DNA from: Natronolimnobius baerhuensis | GTDB lineage: Archaea; Halobacteriota; Halobacteria; Halobacteriales; Natrialbaceae | Length of the DNA stretch: 64,000 bases | Direction of reading: 5' to 3' | NCBI RefSeq assembly: GCF_002177135.1 | Contig: NZ_MWPH01000003.1 | Location: forward strand, 248,001-312,000 | Shown here: positions 43,221 to 52,595 of the stretch, in pieces | How positions within the stretch are numbered: the stretch's first letter is position 1 | How the letters are laid out: every line of letters begins with the position of its first letter | Position numbers and translations under genes: made by a program | The notes under the pieces: model-generated | The model's database searches: none | Seen by the model: the letters and a program-made list of their open reading frames with translations, nothing else | What the model was told of the DNA's origin: nothing

Positions 43221-44237
43221 TCAGTCAAACCGGCCGGACAGTCGCTCGAGCGCCTGTTCGATATCCGCTCGCGAGATATCGCGGTGCGTACAGAACCGAA
43301 TTGTCGTCGGCCCAAACGGCGTCGCCAGCACGCCCTCGTCCTGACAGCGCTCGAGCACCGCGTCGGGTTCGAGACCAGTCTCCGAAACGTCCGCGAGGAC
43401 GATGTTCGTCTCCGGGTTCTGGACGTCGAAGCCGGCGAGTGCGTCGAGTCCGTGCGCGAGTAGCTGTGCGTGCTCGTGGTCTCGCTCGAGATCAGCGACG
43501 TTTTCGAGCGCCTCGAGTGCGGGGCCGGCGATGATCCCGGCCTGGCGCATCCCGCCGCCGAACAGTTTGCGCGTTCGGCGTGCGTCCGCGATGAACGCCT
43601 CGGTTCCGGCGAGCATCGAGCCGACGGGTGCGCCGAGGCCCTTCGAGAGCGAGCACATGACGGAGTCGACGGGCGCGACAATGTTGCTGGCGGGCACGTC
43701 GAGTGCCGTCGCGGCGTTGAACAGCCGCGCGCCGTCGAGGTGAACCGGCACATCCCGATCCTGGGCTGTCTCGGCTGCAGCCGCGATTTTGTCCGGTTCG
43801 ATGGCGAGCCCGCCGCGGGCGTTGTGCGTGTTCTCGAGACAGAGTAATCCCGTTCCTGCGCGATGGAGGTCTTCGGTCACGACGCTCTCGGCAACCTGTT
43901 GTGCAGTTGGGACGCCTCGATCTGCCTCGAGCATGCGAACCTGCAGCCCCGAGTGCTGGGCGAGACCGCCGAGTTCGTACTTCACGACGTGGCTCTGTCG
44001 GTCCGCGAGCACCTCCTGGCCGCGTTCGGTGTGGACGCGCGCGCCGATCTGATTGGCCATCGTCCCTGTCGGACAGTACAGCGCGGCCTCGGTTCCCAGC
44101 CGCTCGGCGACGCGGGCCTCGAGTTCGTTCACGGTCGGGTCCTCGCCGTAGACGTCGTCGCCCACGTCGGCGGTCGCGGCGGCCTCGCGCATGGTCTCGT
44201 CGGGCGTCGTCACGGTATCCGAGCGCAGATCGATCAT
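43221..44237 (-). CDS. Threonine aldolase (low-specificity, PLP)
   Basis: 338 residues, fold type I. MIDLRSDTVTTPDETMREA and DVYGEDPTVNELE are the family's start, the PLP lysine is in SLSKGLGAPVGS (~residue 196), and LDGARLFNAA holds the conserved Asp. It splits threonine into glycine and acetaldehyde. ATG 44,237 is chosen because it begins the family N-terminus; the frame continues upstream without meaning. Divergent from the methyltransferase gene. Confidence 0.92.
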   Translation of the reverse strand: MIDLRSDTVTTPDETMREAAATADVGDDVYGEDPTVNELEARVAERLGTEAALYCPTGTMANQIGARVHTERGQEVLADRQSHVVKYELGGLAQHSGLQVRMLEADRGVPTAQQVAESVVTEDLHRAGTGLLCLENTHNARGGLAIEPDKIAAAAETAQDRDVPVHLDGARLFNAATALDVPASNIVAPVDSVMCSLSKGLGAPVGSMLAGTEAFIADARRTRKLFGGGMRQAGIIAGPALEALENVADLERDHEHAQLLAHGLDALAGFDVQNPETNIVLADVSETGLEPDAVLERCQDEGVLATPFGPTTIRFCTHRDISRADIEQALERLSGRFD

Positions 44238-44394
44238 GTCTCGCGTGTATCCTCGGGAGCGCCAATACGCTGTCGTCTCGAGCGCTCCGTGTCCGGGTTT
44301 GAGACACCTCCCAGCCGAAATTCTGCTGCCCCAGATATAAAACACCGATAGGCTTCGTGAGTATCTACTCCTGTTGCCCGGTGAACACGGACGT

Positions 44395-45069
44395 ATGGGA
44401 ACGGACACACCGGAATCGGCGACGGCACAGGCCGAACGACGAGCACACCTCGAGCGAAGCCGCACCCAGTGGGACCGTTGGAGTAACTGGTACGCCCTGA
44501 GCGAGTCGGATTTCGAGCCGATGCGCGAGGACGCAATCGACCACCTCGAGTTACGGCCGGGTGATCGCGTCCTCGATATCGGCTGCGGGCCGGGCGTGAA
44601 CCTCGAGCGACTTCAGGCCGATGTCGGCGAACAGGGGGAAGTCGTCGCCGTCGATTACAGCCCGGCGATGGTCGCGAAAGCGCGCGCTCGCGTCGACGAC
44701 CACGGCTGGACCACCGTCGAGGTCCGGCGCGGCGACGCCACGACGGTCGACTTCGACGAGCCGTTCGACGCCGCAATCGCCAGCCTCTCGATGAGCGTCA
44801 TGCCGGACGTTCACGCCGCGGTCGAGAACGTCCACCGACTGCTCGAGCCTGGCGGTTCGTTCGTCGTCTTCGATATCAGGCCGATTCAGTCCGGTCCCGG
44901 ACGACTCGTTAACCCACTCCTGCGGCGCTTCCTTCGCTGGTACGCCAACTGGAATCCGGACGGCGATGTCCTCGAGTCGCTTTCGACTGTGTTCGAGGAG
45001 TGTGCTGTTCTCGAGACGTACACCGCTGGAACGACCTATACGGCGCTGTGTCGCACGGCTGAGTCGTAG
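44395..45069 (+). CDS. Class I SAM-dependent methyltransferase
   Basis: 224 residues. Motif I VLDIGCGPGVNLERL (~residue 60), the acid residue in VVAVDYSPAMV and the motif RGDATTVDFDEPFDAAI are clear. The fold matches methyltransf_11/25 type enzymes; substrate unknown. ATG 44,395 (MGTDTPESAT) is preferred over an in-frame TTG at 44,374. Confidence 0.87.
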   Translation: MGTDTPESATAQAERRAHLERSRTQWDRWSNWYALSESDFEPMREDAIDHLELRPGDRVLDIGCGPGVNLERLQADVGEQGEVVAVDYSPAMVAKARARVDDHGWTTVEVRRGDATTVDFDEPFDAAIASLSMSVMPDVHAAVENVHRLLEPGGSFVVFDIRPIQSGPGRLVNPLLRRFLRWYANWNPDGDVLESLSTVFEECAVLETYTAGTTYTALCRTAES

Positions 45070-45075
45070 CGCAGG

Positions 45076-45723
45076 TTACCGCTGGCGCTCGAGCGTCTGT
45101 CCGATTATCTGTGCCTCCCCACGCCGGAGCAGTTCTGACGCCGTCGATATCGCACAGTCTAACGCCTCGGCGACCGTCTCGATGCCGTTCCGTCGCGGGA
45201 CTTCGTAGTAGCCCACCTCCCAGGCCGTCTCGAGTGCCGCAAGTTGGCGGTCCGACACCGGCGTCTCGGTGGTCGTCACGCGGTCGCTCGTCCACAGAAT
45301 ATCGATTGTCGTGCCCGCGGAGATTTCTTCGATCACGCTCGAGAGCGCACTCGAGTGACCCACAAGTGTCAGGCGAATCGTTCGATCAGATCGTACCTCC
45401 ATCGGCGGGACAACGACGACGGTCTCCTGTGTGAGCGCGTCGAGCAACGACCGACCGTCCGGGCCGAGACCGCGGCGCAGGTACAGAAAGAACCCCTCCT
45501 CGGCCGGCGTCATCTCGTACTCGCGGACGGACTCGAGATCAGTCAGCAGCGACTCGTAGGCCTCCGGGTCGCCGTAAACGAACGAGGTGATCGTCTCGAT
45601 GCCGTCAACTGCGTGCCCACCCAAAATGAGTTCGCGGCTGATATCAGGTGACGCACAGATGCCCTCGTGAATCGGCGCGAGCGCCTCCTGATCGTGGCCG
45701 AGCGAGACGCGAACTGATTTCAT
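45076..45723 (-). CDS. HTH-10 (Bat-type) transcription regulator
   Basis: 215 residues. The last ~60 (VSDRQLAALETAWEVGYYEVPRRNGIETVAEALDCAISTASELLRRGEAQII) are the HTH-10 helix-turn-helix of bacterio-opsin-activator type regulators. The first ~150 are the usual unassigned sensor-like domain of this family. Converges with the methyltransferase gene with a six-base gap. Target genes unknown. Confidence 0.87.
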   Translation of the reverse strand: MKSVRVSLGHDQEALAPIHEGICASPDISRELILGGHAVDGIETITSFVYGDPEAYESLLTDLESVREYEMTPAEEGFFLYLRRGLGPDGRSLLDALTQETVVVVPPMEVRSDRTIRLTLVGHSSALSSVIEEISAGTTIDILWTSDRVTTTETPVSDRQLAALETAWEVGYYEVPRRNGIETVAEALDCAISTASELLRRGEAQIIGQTLERQR

Positions 45724-45890
45724 CGACTACGCGAGGGGACGGGCGGCCCGAACATAAATTACCGAGACAGTTCGTCCCACTGGTCGAGTTTTCACGAATC
45801 GGCGTCGGGACGCCCTTACCCGAGTGAGCGCTACTCGAGTCATCACCAGCGACCAACACGTTGAATATCCTATCGTTTCTCGTCGAATAT

Positions 45891-46898
45891 ATGGTCCCCA
45901 CACCCGAGGAACCGCCCGGAGACGATTTCGACTCGGGCGACTCGTCGGCCAGCCAGTTAGGCAGTCCGTTCCCGAGACACGTCTCTCGAGCGACCGACCG
46001 GTTCGACAGCCTCCTTCCGTTTGCAATCATCCCGTTCGTCCTCTCGCTGTTCCCGCTCGAGCAGTTCGCGCGCACGCTCGAGCCGCGGCGCGGAGTTTCG
46101 ATCAGTCTCGACCTCCAGTTCCCGTCACCAATCCTCGACCTGTGGACGTTTATCGACCCGGTGGAGCCGGTTCCGTCGATGACAGTCGGCGAGCCCACGT
46201 CACCGGGCGCGCCGGGATCTGATCCGTTCGCAACCGGACCGGGGCGGGGCTCCAGCTCTGAGTTCACCATCGACACACCCCTCGAGTCCATTGCCATGCC
46301 GGTCCAATCGCTCGGCCTCGAGACGCTCGGCTGGATCGGGTTCCTGTTGCTTATCTACGGCGTGATCGCCGCTGCCGTCACCGCTGGCTACCTCGGCGGA
46401 ATCGACCGTCGACTCCGCGGTGAGCGCGCCGCACCGCTGACGTGTCTCGCCCAGTTCGCGCCGCGAATGCTGTTGTACTACGCCGTTTTCTTCGGAGCGA
46501 TGTTCCTTGCACTTCCAATCCTGCTGATCGCACCTCCGCTGTTGCTGCTCGCGATCCCGTTCATCATCCTCATCGGCTACCTCTTCTATGCAGTGCCGTT
46601 CCTGCTCGTCGTCGCCGATGAAGGCGTCCTCGAGAGTTTCCGGCGCTCCTATGGCTTTGCACTCTCTGGCGGTCCCTACCTCTCCTTTGCACTCTGGCAC
46701 GTCGTCGTCACTGGCATCTGTTCGCTCGTCCTGTCGGTGCTCGCAAGCGGCGGTGGCGTAGGCGTGCTCATCGCCCTCCTCGTGGTCGTTCCGCTCTCGC
46801 TCGTGCTGACGGCTGCGACGGTGTCGTTCTGTCAGGAACTCGTCGACGACGACTCCTCGGAACCCGACACTGGCGCACGTGACTCACAGCCCTGGTAA
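45891..46898 (+). CDS. Polytopic membrane protein (DUF7544-like)
   Basis: 335 residues. A hydrophilic N-terminus, one membrane segment near residue 45, a Pro/Ser-rich outside loop (~60-140), then five closely spaced helices, and an acidic C-terminal tail. No known catalytic site. ATG 45,891 is preferred over an in-frame TTG at 45,861. The DUF name is recalled, not checked. Confidence 0.75.
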   Translation: MVPTPEEPPGDDFDSGDSSASQLGSPFPRHVSRATDRFDSLLPFAIIPFVLSLFPLEQFARTLEPRRGVSISLDLQFPSPILDLWTFIDPVEPVPSMTVGEPTSPGAPGSDPFATGPGRGSSSEFTIDTPLESIAMPVQSLGLETLGWIGFLLLIYGVIAAAVTAGYLGGIDRRLRGERAAPLTCLAQFAPRMLLYYAVFFGAMFLALPILLIAPPLLLLAIPFIILIGYLFYAVPFLLVVADEGVLESFRRSYGFALSGGPYLSFALWHVVVTGICSLVLSVLASGGGVGVLIALLVVVPLSLVLTAATVSFCQELVDDDSSEPDTGARDSQPW

Positions 46899-46987
46899 CA
46901 GCGTTGATATCCGAACCTTTCTCCCCCAGCACTGTGGAGAACCGATATGAACAACCAGAACGGTCGCGAGCGGGTGAGTAAACCTCC

Positions 46988-47224
46988 ATGACCGACGAGC
47001 GACCCGAGACGACCGGGACTCAAAACGGGCGCGCCCGACAACTCGTTTCCGTCCTTCGACTCGCGGCGGTCGCGCTCGTCGTCGTCGGCTTTATCGGCTG
47101 GCTCGAGGCCGGATACGTCGACCTCGAGTCGCCGTTCACGCTCGCCTTCGGCCTCGGCGTCGCGTGTGCGCTGGGGTCGATCTACCTGGGGATTTTTCTG
47201 GCTGAGGGCGGCGACGGCGAATAG
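46988..47224 (+). CDS. Small membrane protein, 78 residues
   Basis: A polar N-terminus of ~20 residues is followed by two helices (about 22-42 and 51-72) and the tail AEGGDGE. Function unknown. A 14-codon ORF (46,947-46,991) overlaps its ATG by ATGA, which may be chance or translational coupling. Sixty bases upstream of the aminopeptidase start on the same strand. Confidence 0.6.
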   Translation: MTDERPETTGTQNGRARQLVSVLRLAAVALVVVGFIGWLEAGYVDLESPFTLAFGLGVACALGSIYLGIFLAEGGDGE

Positions 47225-47285
47225 CGACGGCAGAGGCGCGTTTCGATTCGAAAACGGTATCCCGCCGTCTCCGATACCGTGTGAC

Positions 47286-48380
47286 ATGGATCCGCGAATC
47301 CGCGAACACGCCGAAATCATCGCGAATCACTCGGTCGATCTCGAGGCAGGCGACAACGTCGTTATCGACGCTCATCCGGTTGCAGAGGATCTGGTCGTCG
47401 CACTCCACGAGGTCATTGGTGACCGTGGCGCGAACCCGGTGACAACGAGCCAGCGCACCGGAAAACGCAGCCAGCGAGCCTATCTCCGTGCCAGCGACGA
47501 CGAGTTCGAGACGCCCGACCACGAACTCGCGCTGATCGAGAACACGGACGTCTACATCGCGATTCGGGCAAGCGACAATGTCACCCAGAGCAGTGACGTC
47601 GATCCCGAAACGCAGGCTGCTCACCGCCAGGCCCACCAGCCGATTCTCGAGGAGCGACTCGGAACGCGGTGGTGTCTCACGCAGTTCCCCGCGCCGGCGA
47701 ACGCCCAACTCGCCGAGATGAGCACCGAAGGCTACGAGAACTTCGTCTGGGATGCGGTCAACAAGGACTGGGACGAACAGAAAGCACACCAGGCCAACAT
47801 GGTCGACCTCATGGACGGCGCAGACGAGATCCGCATCAAAAGCGGCGACACGACCGACGTGACGATGTCCATCGCGGGCAACCCGACGCTGAACGACCAC
47901 GGCAAGCACAACCTGCCCGGCGGCGAGGTCTTCACCGCGCCGATTCCCGACAGCGTCGAGGGCGAGGTGCTGTTCGACATGCCGCTGTATCATCAGGGTA
48001 GAGAGATCACGGACGTCTACCTCGAGTTCGAGGGCGGCGAAGTCATCGAGCACTCGGCGGCGAAAAACGAGGAGACGCTGACTGAGGTCCTGAACACGGA
48101 CGAGGGAGCGCGCCGACTCGGTGAACTCGGGATCGGGATGAACCGCGATATCGACCAGTTCACTTACAATATGCTGTTCGACGAGAAGATGGGCGATACG
48201 GTCCACATGGCGGTCGGGCGAGCCTACGACGATACGATTGGCGAGGACAACGAGGGCAACGACTCCGCCGTCCACGTCGATATGATCGTGGATATGAGCG
48301 AGGGTTCGGTCATCGAGATCGACGGAGAGGTCGTCCAGCGCAATGGGACGTTCCGGTTTGAGGACGGATTCGAAGCATAG
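47286..48380 (+). CDS. M29-family aminopeptidase
   Basis: 364 residues of a thermophilic-aminopeptidase (M29) metallopeptidase. The metal-site regions LPGGEVFTAP (~residue 215), HSAAKNEE (~258) and the late acidic NEGNDSAVHVDMIVDM segment (His and Asp ligands) are visible. It removes N-terminal residues from peptides in the cytoplasm. ATG 47,286 (MDPRIREHAEI) is the family start. Confidence 0.92.
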   Translation: MDPRIREHAEIIANHSVDLEAGDNVVIDAHPVAEDLVVALHEVIGDRGANPVTTSQRTGKRSQRAYLRASDDEFETPDHELALIENTDVYIAIRASDNVTQSSDVDPETQAAHRQAHQPILEERLGTRWCLTQFPAPANAQLAEMSTEGYENFVWDAVNKDWDEQKAHQANMVDLMDGADEIRIKSGDTTDVTMSIAGNPTLNDHGKHNLPGGEVFTAPIPDSVEGEVLFDMPLYHQGREITDVYLEFEGGEVIEHSAAKNEETLTEVLNTDEGARRLGELGIGMNRDIDQFTYNMLFDEKMGDTVHMAVGRAYDDTIGEDNEGNDSAVHVDMIVDMSEGSVIEIDGEVVQRNGTFRFEDGFEA

Positions 48381-48492
48381 TCGCGGTTTTTCATCGAAGT
48401 TTTGGCTGGGTTTGAGCGAGCGTAGCGAGCGAAAACCCAGTTGAAAAGTTCGGAGTACCCGGATTTATCTTCGTCGCAGACCAATCTGCTGT

Positions 48493-48906
48493 ATGGCAAT
48501 TCTCGTCGCGTACGACGGCTCAGAGCCCGCACAGAAAGCAGTTCGACGCGCGTTCGACGAGTACCCTGACGAGGAGATCGTCCTTCTACGGGTCATCGAG
48601 GTCGCAGACAGCTTTACGAAACTGAGCATGCAGGCGGTCCAAGAGATGATCGGCAACCGACGCGAGGAAGTCACCGAGGAGTTGCATGCTGATGTCGGTG
48701 ATCTCAGCACCAACGGCGTCGATTTCCGGACGGAAGTCACAAGCGGTGACCCCGCTCGAGAGATCGTCGCCTACGCCGAGGAGCACGATATCGATCACAT
48801 TCTCGTCGGCAGTCACGGTCGAGAAGGCGTCTCGCGCGTCCTCCTCGGGAACGTCGCCGAAGGCGTGGTGCGTCGGGCACCCGTTTCGGTGACCGTCATC
48901 CGGTGA
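48493..48906 (+). CDS. Universal stress protein (UspA family)
   Basis: 137 residues. MAILVAYDGSEPAQKAVRRA opens the fold, and the nucleotide loop VGSHGREGVSRVLLGNVAEG (G-2x-G-9x-G-N) is at the C-terminus, fitting an ATP-binding member, except that Asn replaces the usual Ser/Thr. Converges with the cupredoxin-like lipoprotein gene with three bases between stops. Confidence 0.9.
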   Translation: MAILVAYDGSEPAQKAVRRAFDEYPDEEIVLLRVIEVADSFTKLSMQAVQEMIGNRREEVTEELHADVGDLSTNGVDFRTEVTSGDPAREIVAYAEEHDIDHILVGSHGREGVSRVLLGNVAEGVVRRAPVSVTVIR

Positions 48907-48909
48907 GAC

Positions 48910-49419
48910 TCACTCGAGGGCGGCCGACTTGAGGACGGTTACATCCCCACGTTGACCCTCCTGTTGGTACTCACAGCGGTAGGTCGCCATCTCGGCCGTC
49001 GCCTCGAACGTCAGCGTTTCGCGTTCGCCTTCGACATCGGTGCCGTCGGTCGTGTAGTTGTCGACGACCTCCCGATCAGCGTCCCAGAAGGCGATATTGT
49101 GGTGCATGCCGTCCTGATTCTCCCAGGTGAGGTCGTACTCACGTCCCTCGAGCAGCACCAGCGTCGGGTTCTCGACCAGCTCGATTGGGGCGGGGTCGCG
49201 CCCGACCCAGCCGCCGACGTAGCCGTCGAAGCGGATGCTCGAGACGTCCGCCCAGGCTTCGGGGTCGGTGTCGCCCTCGGTCGTCTCGGCGATGTCGACG
49301 ACGGGGTCGTCTGCGGTGCTGTCCGCGTCGTCTCCGAGACAGCCCGCTGTGACCGCGACTGCGGTCGTCGCTCCGATGCCGGCGAGGAACGCTCGCCGGC
49401 CGATTCCGTTTGTCCCCAT
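48910..49419 (-). CDS. Cupredoxin-like Tat lipoprotein with incomplete copper site
   Basis: 169 residues. GRRAFLAG followed by TAGC (Cys27) is a Tat lipoprotein signal. The mature part ends in a halocyanin/plastocyanin-like domain: LTWENQDGMHHNIAFWDAD gives His106/107 and YRCEYQQEGQRGD gives Cys149. Type 1 copper proteins need a second His and usually a Met after the Cys (C-x2-4-H-x2-4-M); neither is present. ATG 49,419 is chosen; 49,446 is possible. May bind copper weakly or serve a structural role. Confidence 0.8.
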   Translation of the reverse strand: MGTNGIGRRAFLAGIGATTAVAVTAGCLGDDADSTADDPVVDIAETTEGDTDPEAWADVSSIRFDGYVGGWVGRDPAPIELVENPTLVLLEGREYDLTWENQDGMHHNIAFWDADREVVDNYTTDGTDVEGERETLTFEATAEMATYRCEYQQEGQRGDVTVLKSAALE

Positions 49420-49542
49420 TGAGCGCTTTAGGCCGCGAGCACGCATAAACGACCGTTCAGGACGCTTTGACTGTCGCCTCGAGCGAGCGGTTTTCGAGCA
49501 TCGACCGAAGTCGCTTAGTGTGATCACCGCCGAATATCGGCC

Positions 49543-50211
49543 GTGAATTTCCCGCACTGGCAGACCTATCTCGTCACGCAGGCGTCGATCTCGGCTGGGC
49601 GTTCAACGGCCGAAATCGTCGAGCGCGCGATTTCCGGCGGCGTCGACGCCGTGCAACTGCGCGAAAAGGAAACTGACGCGCTCGAGCGCTACGAACTCGG
49701 CCTCGAACTGCGCGAGTTGACGGCCGCGGCGGGCGTCGACCTGCTCGTCAACGACCGGGTGGATATCGCCCAGGCCATCGACGCCGACGGCGTCCACGTG
49801 GGCCAGTCGGACCTGCCGGTCGCGGTTGCCCGTGACTTGCTCGGACCGGATGCGATCATCGGCTGCTCGACGGGCACCGTGGCGGAAGCCGAGCAGGCCG
49901 AAGCCGATAGCGCGGACTACCTCGGCGTCGGGACGATCTACGGCACCACCTCGAAGGACGTGAGTCGGTACAAAGACGGCGTCGGCCCGGATCGCGTCGC
50001 CGAGATCGTCGACGCGGTTGACATACCGGTCGTCGGCATCGGCGGCATTACCGCGGAGAACGCAGGACCGGTCGCCGAAGCGGGCGCGACTGGCGTCGCC
50101 GTCATCTCCGAAATCACCGCCGCGGACGATCCCCAAGCCGCCACCGAAGCGCTTGCGCGTGCCGTCGAAACCGCCACGCCGCTCGAGAACGGAGGGCCGA
50201 CCAATGAGTAG
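49543..50211 (+). CDS. thiE: Thiamine-phosphate synthase
   Basis: 222 residues, TIM barrel. Joins the pyrimidine pyrophosphate and thiazole phosphate. VQLREKETD, LLVNDRVDIA and the phosphate loop GTIYGTTSK are visible. The start is a GTG at 49,543 (MNFPHWQTYLVTQ), matching the family. Its stop lies eight bases inside thiM, so the two are translationally coupled. Confidence 0.93.
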   Translation: MNFPHWQTYLVTQASISAGRSTAEIVERAISGGVDAVQLREKETDALERYELGLELRELTAAAGVDLLVNDRVDIAQAIDADGVHVGQSDLPVAVARDLLGPDAIIGCSTGTVAEAEQAEADSADYLGVGTIYGTTSKDVSRYKDGVGPDRVAEIVDAVDIPVVGIGGITAENAGPVAEAGATGVAVISEITAADDPQAATEALARAVETATPLENGGPTNE

Positions 50212-51046
50212 TGACTTCGACCCGTCGAGTCTGACCGGCGACGACCTCGCGGAGGCGCTCGAGACGCTCGAGTCGGGCGGCCCGCTCGTACATTCGATCA
50301 CCAACGAGGTGACGATGAACGACGTGGCGAACCTGATTCTGCACTGGGACGCGCTGCCGGTGATGGCCGACTCGGACGGCGACGCGGGCGAGATGGCGTC
50401 CATCGCGGACGCCGTGTTGTTCAATACGGGGCAGGTGCCGGAGCGACGCGTCGACGCCATGCACGACGCGGCCGAATCGGCCGCCGAGAGCGGCGTACCG
50501 ATTGTGCTGGATCCGGTCGGCGTTGGCTCGACGCCGACGCGTCAGGCCGTCGCCGAGGACTTACTCGAGGACACTAACTTCGCGATCATCAAGGGCAACT
50601 ACGGCGAGATCAGCGCGCTCGCGGGCGTCGAAGCCGAGGTCAAAGGCGTCGAATCCGTCGGCGAGTACGACAATATCGAGGAGACGGCCCGCTCGCTCGC
50701 CGAATCGACCGGCTCGGTCGTCGTCGCCAGCGGCGTCGAGGATGTCGTCGCGACGGGCGACACTGTCGTCCGCATCACAGCAGGGGACGAGATGCTCTCG
50801 ACGGTCGTCGGCACCGGCTGTATGCTCGGCGGTACCATCGCTGCCTTCCGCGGTGCACTCGAGGACGACGCGGCTGCCGCCGTCTACGGGACGCTCGCGT
50901 TCGGAATCGCAGGCGAGCGCGCGGCAGAGACCGACTATGCGGGACCGGCGAGCTATCGGACTGCGTTCCACGATACGGTTGCTGCCCTGTCCGCGGGCGA
51001 CCTCGAGTCGGTCGATCTCGAGGGGCGACTCGAGTTCATCGAGTGA
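50204..51046 (+). CDS. thiM: Hydroxyethylthiazole kinase
   Basis: 280 residues of the ribokinase-like fold. It phosphorylates the thiazole alcohol for thiE. LVHSITNEVTMND, MADSDGDAGEM and the anion-hole GTGCMLGGT (catalytic Cys region, ~residue 205) are present. ATG 50,204 overlaps the thiE end by eight bases. Confidence 0.93.
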   Translation: MSSDFDPSSLTGDDLAEALETLESGGPLVHSITNEVTMNDVANLILHWDALPVMADSDGDAGEMASIADAVLFNTGQVPERRVDAMHDAAESAAESGVPIVLDPVGVGSTPTRQAVAEDLLEDTNFAIIKGNYGEISALAGVEAEVKGVESVGEYDNIEETARSLAESTGSVVVASGVEDVVATGDTVVRITAGDEMLSTVVGTGCMLGGTIAAFRGALEDDAAAAVYGTLAFGIAGERAAETDYAGPASYRTAFHDTVAALSAGDLESVDLEGRLEFIE

Positions 51047-51111
51047 CGGAGCGCCGGAATTTCCGATTGCCGACTGAAATCGTTTTATTCGCGACTGCTG
51101 AACGATACCGC

Positions 51112-51383
51112 ATGGCACGAGAGAAGCTCGAGGACGCCGCCGAGACGCTCCAACACGCGGCCGATCAGCCACAGACGAGGAGACACGGGATCGCCTCCGG
51201 ACGCAGTCGAGCCAGCTCGCCGACCACGCGACGGCCGACCGCGGCCCCGACCACGGCACGCTCGCCCGACACGAGCACATCTTGACGGAGATCGCCGACG
51301 AGGAAGGCGGTGACGTTGCTGCGTCCGTCGAGGACGCACTCGAGTCGATTCGGTCGTTTCGGGAGACCGTCTCCGGCGTCTGA
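51112..51383 (+). pseudogene. Frameshifted small helical protein gene (DUF7553-like)
   Basis: ATG 51,112 opens MAREKLEDAAETLQHAADQ in one frame. From about 51,168 the coding sense moves to another frame (DEETRDRLRTQSSQLADHA, later ADRGPDHGTLARHEHIL, EEGGDVAASVEDALESIRSF) and ends at TGA 51,381-51,383. The total of 272 bases is one short of a whole frame. Adding one base near CAG-CC restores an ~90-residue helical protein found widely in haloarchaea (family name from memory). Either a recent frameshift or a sequencing error. Confidence 0.7.
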
Positions 51384-51461
51384 TCGCTCTTGGATACCGA
51401 CTCTTCTCACCCTGTAGGAACAGGTGTGAGTGCTATACGCATTGACGTTCTATACACTCGT

Positions 51462-51893
51462 ATGACCATCCTCGTCGCAACCGATGGCTCGGAAGTGAGT
51501 GATACCGCAGTCGAACACGCCGCACGGGCCGCACGCGCCTGGGATGAGCCACTCGAGATCGTCCACGTGCTGACGCCCGAGACGGAACTCGTCGACGGGA
51601 CGCTCGTCCTGCCCGGCGAAGACGAGGCCGTCGAATACGGCGAGCGGACGGTCCAACAGGCAAAAACCATCGCGGCCGACACCGTCGTCGGCCCCGGCGC
51701 AGACCTCGAGGTCACGACGGAACTGCTCGCCGGCCGGCCTGCCGACGCGATCACGGACCACGCGGCAGCGACCGAGGCGCGCGCAATCTTCGTCGGTCAC
51801 CGCGGCCTCTCGGAGGAACGCGAACAGGTCGTCGGCAGCGTCGCGAAAACGGTCGTCGACAAGGCGACGGTGCCGGTAACGATCATCAAGTAA
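51462..51893 (+). CDS. Universal stress protein (UspA family)
   Basis: 143 residues. MTILVATDGSEVSDTAVEHA and the ATP loop VGHRGLSEEREQVVGS (G-2x-G-9x-G-S) are complete, so ATP binding is likely. ATG 51,462 is favoured; upstream codons are not family-like. It converges with the rubrerythrin-like gene (stops touch). Confidence 0.9.
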   Translation: MTILVATDGSEVSDTAVEHAARAARAWDEPLEIVHVLTPETELVDGTLVLPGEDEAVEYGERTVQQAKTIAADTVVGPGADLEVTTELLAGRPADAITDHAAATEARAIFVGHRGLSEEREQVVGSVAKTVVDKATVPVTIIK

Positions 51894-52529
51894 TCAACAG
51901 ACTGGCTTCGGATTCGCGCCCATCGCCTCGAGATTCTCGACGTACTCGCCGTAGGCGGCCTCGATTGCACCCGTCGCGGCGTCTTCGGCGCGCTCCCAGT
52001 CGTCGTCGCTTGCACAGACATCCTCGAGCAGGTCGTCGACGCGCTCGAGTTGGGCGTCTAAATCGTCGCCAAAGTCGCGGAAGACGCCGGCGGTCTGGGG
52101 ATCGGCGTCGCCGACGAAGTAGCCGACGACCTGTTCTTTCGAGCGCTTGCTCGCGAGCACGCGCCCCGCGAACGCGCCGACGCGCTCGACGGTCGACTCG
52201 AGGCCGCGCAGGTACTCGTGGAGTGCGGGCACCGACTGGGGCTCGTACGCCTCGTTTCCGAGGTGCTCGCAGACGGTCTCGAAGTGTCCTTCCTCCTCCG
52301 CAGCGGTGTCCGCGAACGCCTCGCTCGCGGCGTCGGTGTCCTCGTCGTCGGCCCACGCGCTGAAGGTCTGCCAGGCGGCGTATTCGGCGTCCGCCGTCGC
52401 CTCGAGGACGGGTTCGGTGTCGATGTCACCGCCGGTGTCGGCGTACAGCGATTTCGAGGAGCCGAGTCGCGAGAGGGCGGTCTGATTTGTTTCGCGAACG
52501 GTCTCGAGGAAGACGTCTGCGTCGGTCAT
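51894..52529 (-). CDS. Rubrerythrin-family / ferritin-like protein
   Basis: 211 residues, all helical. Pairs such as ADAEYAAWQTF and EEEGHFETVCEHL give the carboxylate and histidine ligands expected for a di-iron ferritin-like bundle; a second repeat of helices follows. No rubredoxin C-x-x-C domain is attached. Probable role in oxidative stress or iron handling (inference). The neighbour on the convergent side is a stress protein. Confidence 0.75.
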   Translation of the reverse strand: MTDADVFLETVRETNQTALSRLGSSKSLYADTGGDIDTEPVLEATADAEYAAWQTFSAWADDEDTDAASEAFADTAAEEEGHFETVCEHLGNEAYEPQSVPALHEYLRGLESTVERVGAFAGRVLASKRSKEQVVGYFVGDADPQTAGVFRDFGDDLDAQLERVDDLLEDVCASDDDWERAEDAATGAIEAAYGEYVENLEAMGANPKPVC

Positions 52530-52595
52530 GGACGGGCGTTCGGGCGGGCGGGAGTTAGGCCTGTCGTCGCAGGTTTGGCCGAGCGAGTGGCTCCC

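Noticed and set aside
46947-46991. 14-codon ORF overlapping the start of the 78-residue membrane protein gene
   Set aside because: Too short and without composition support; kept only as a note in that gene's entry.
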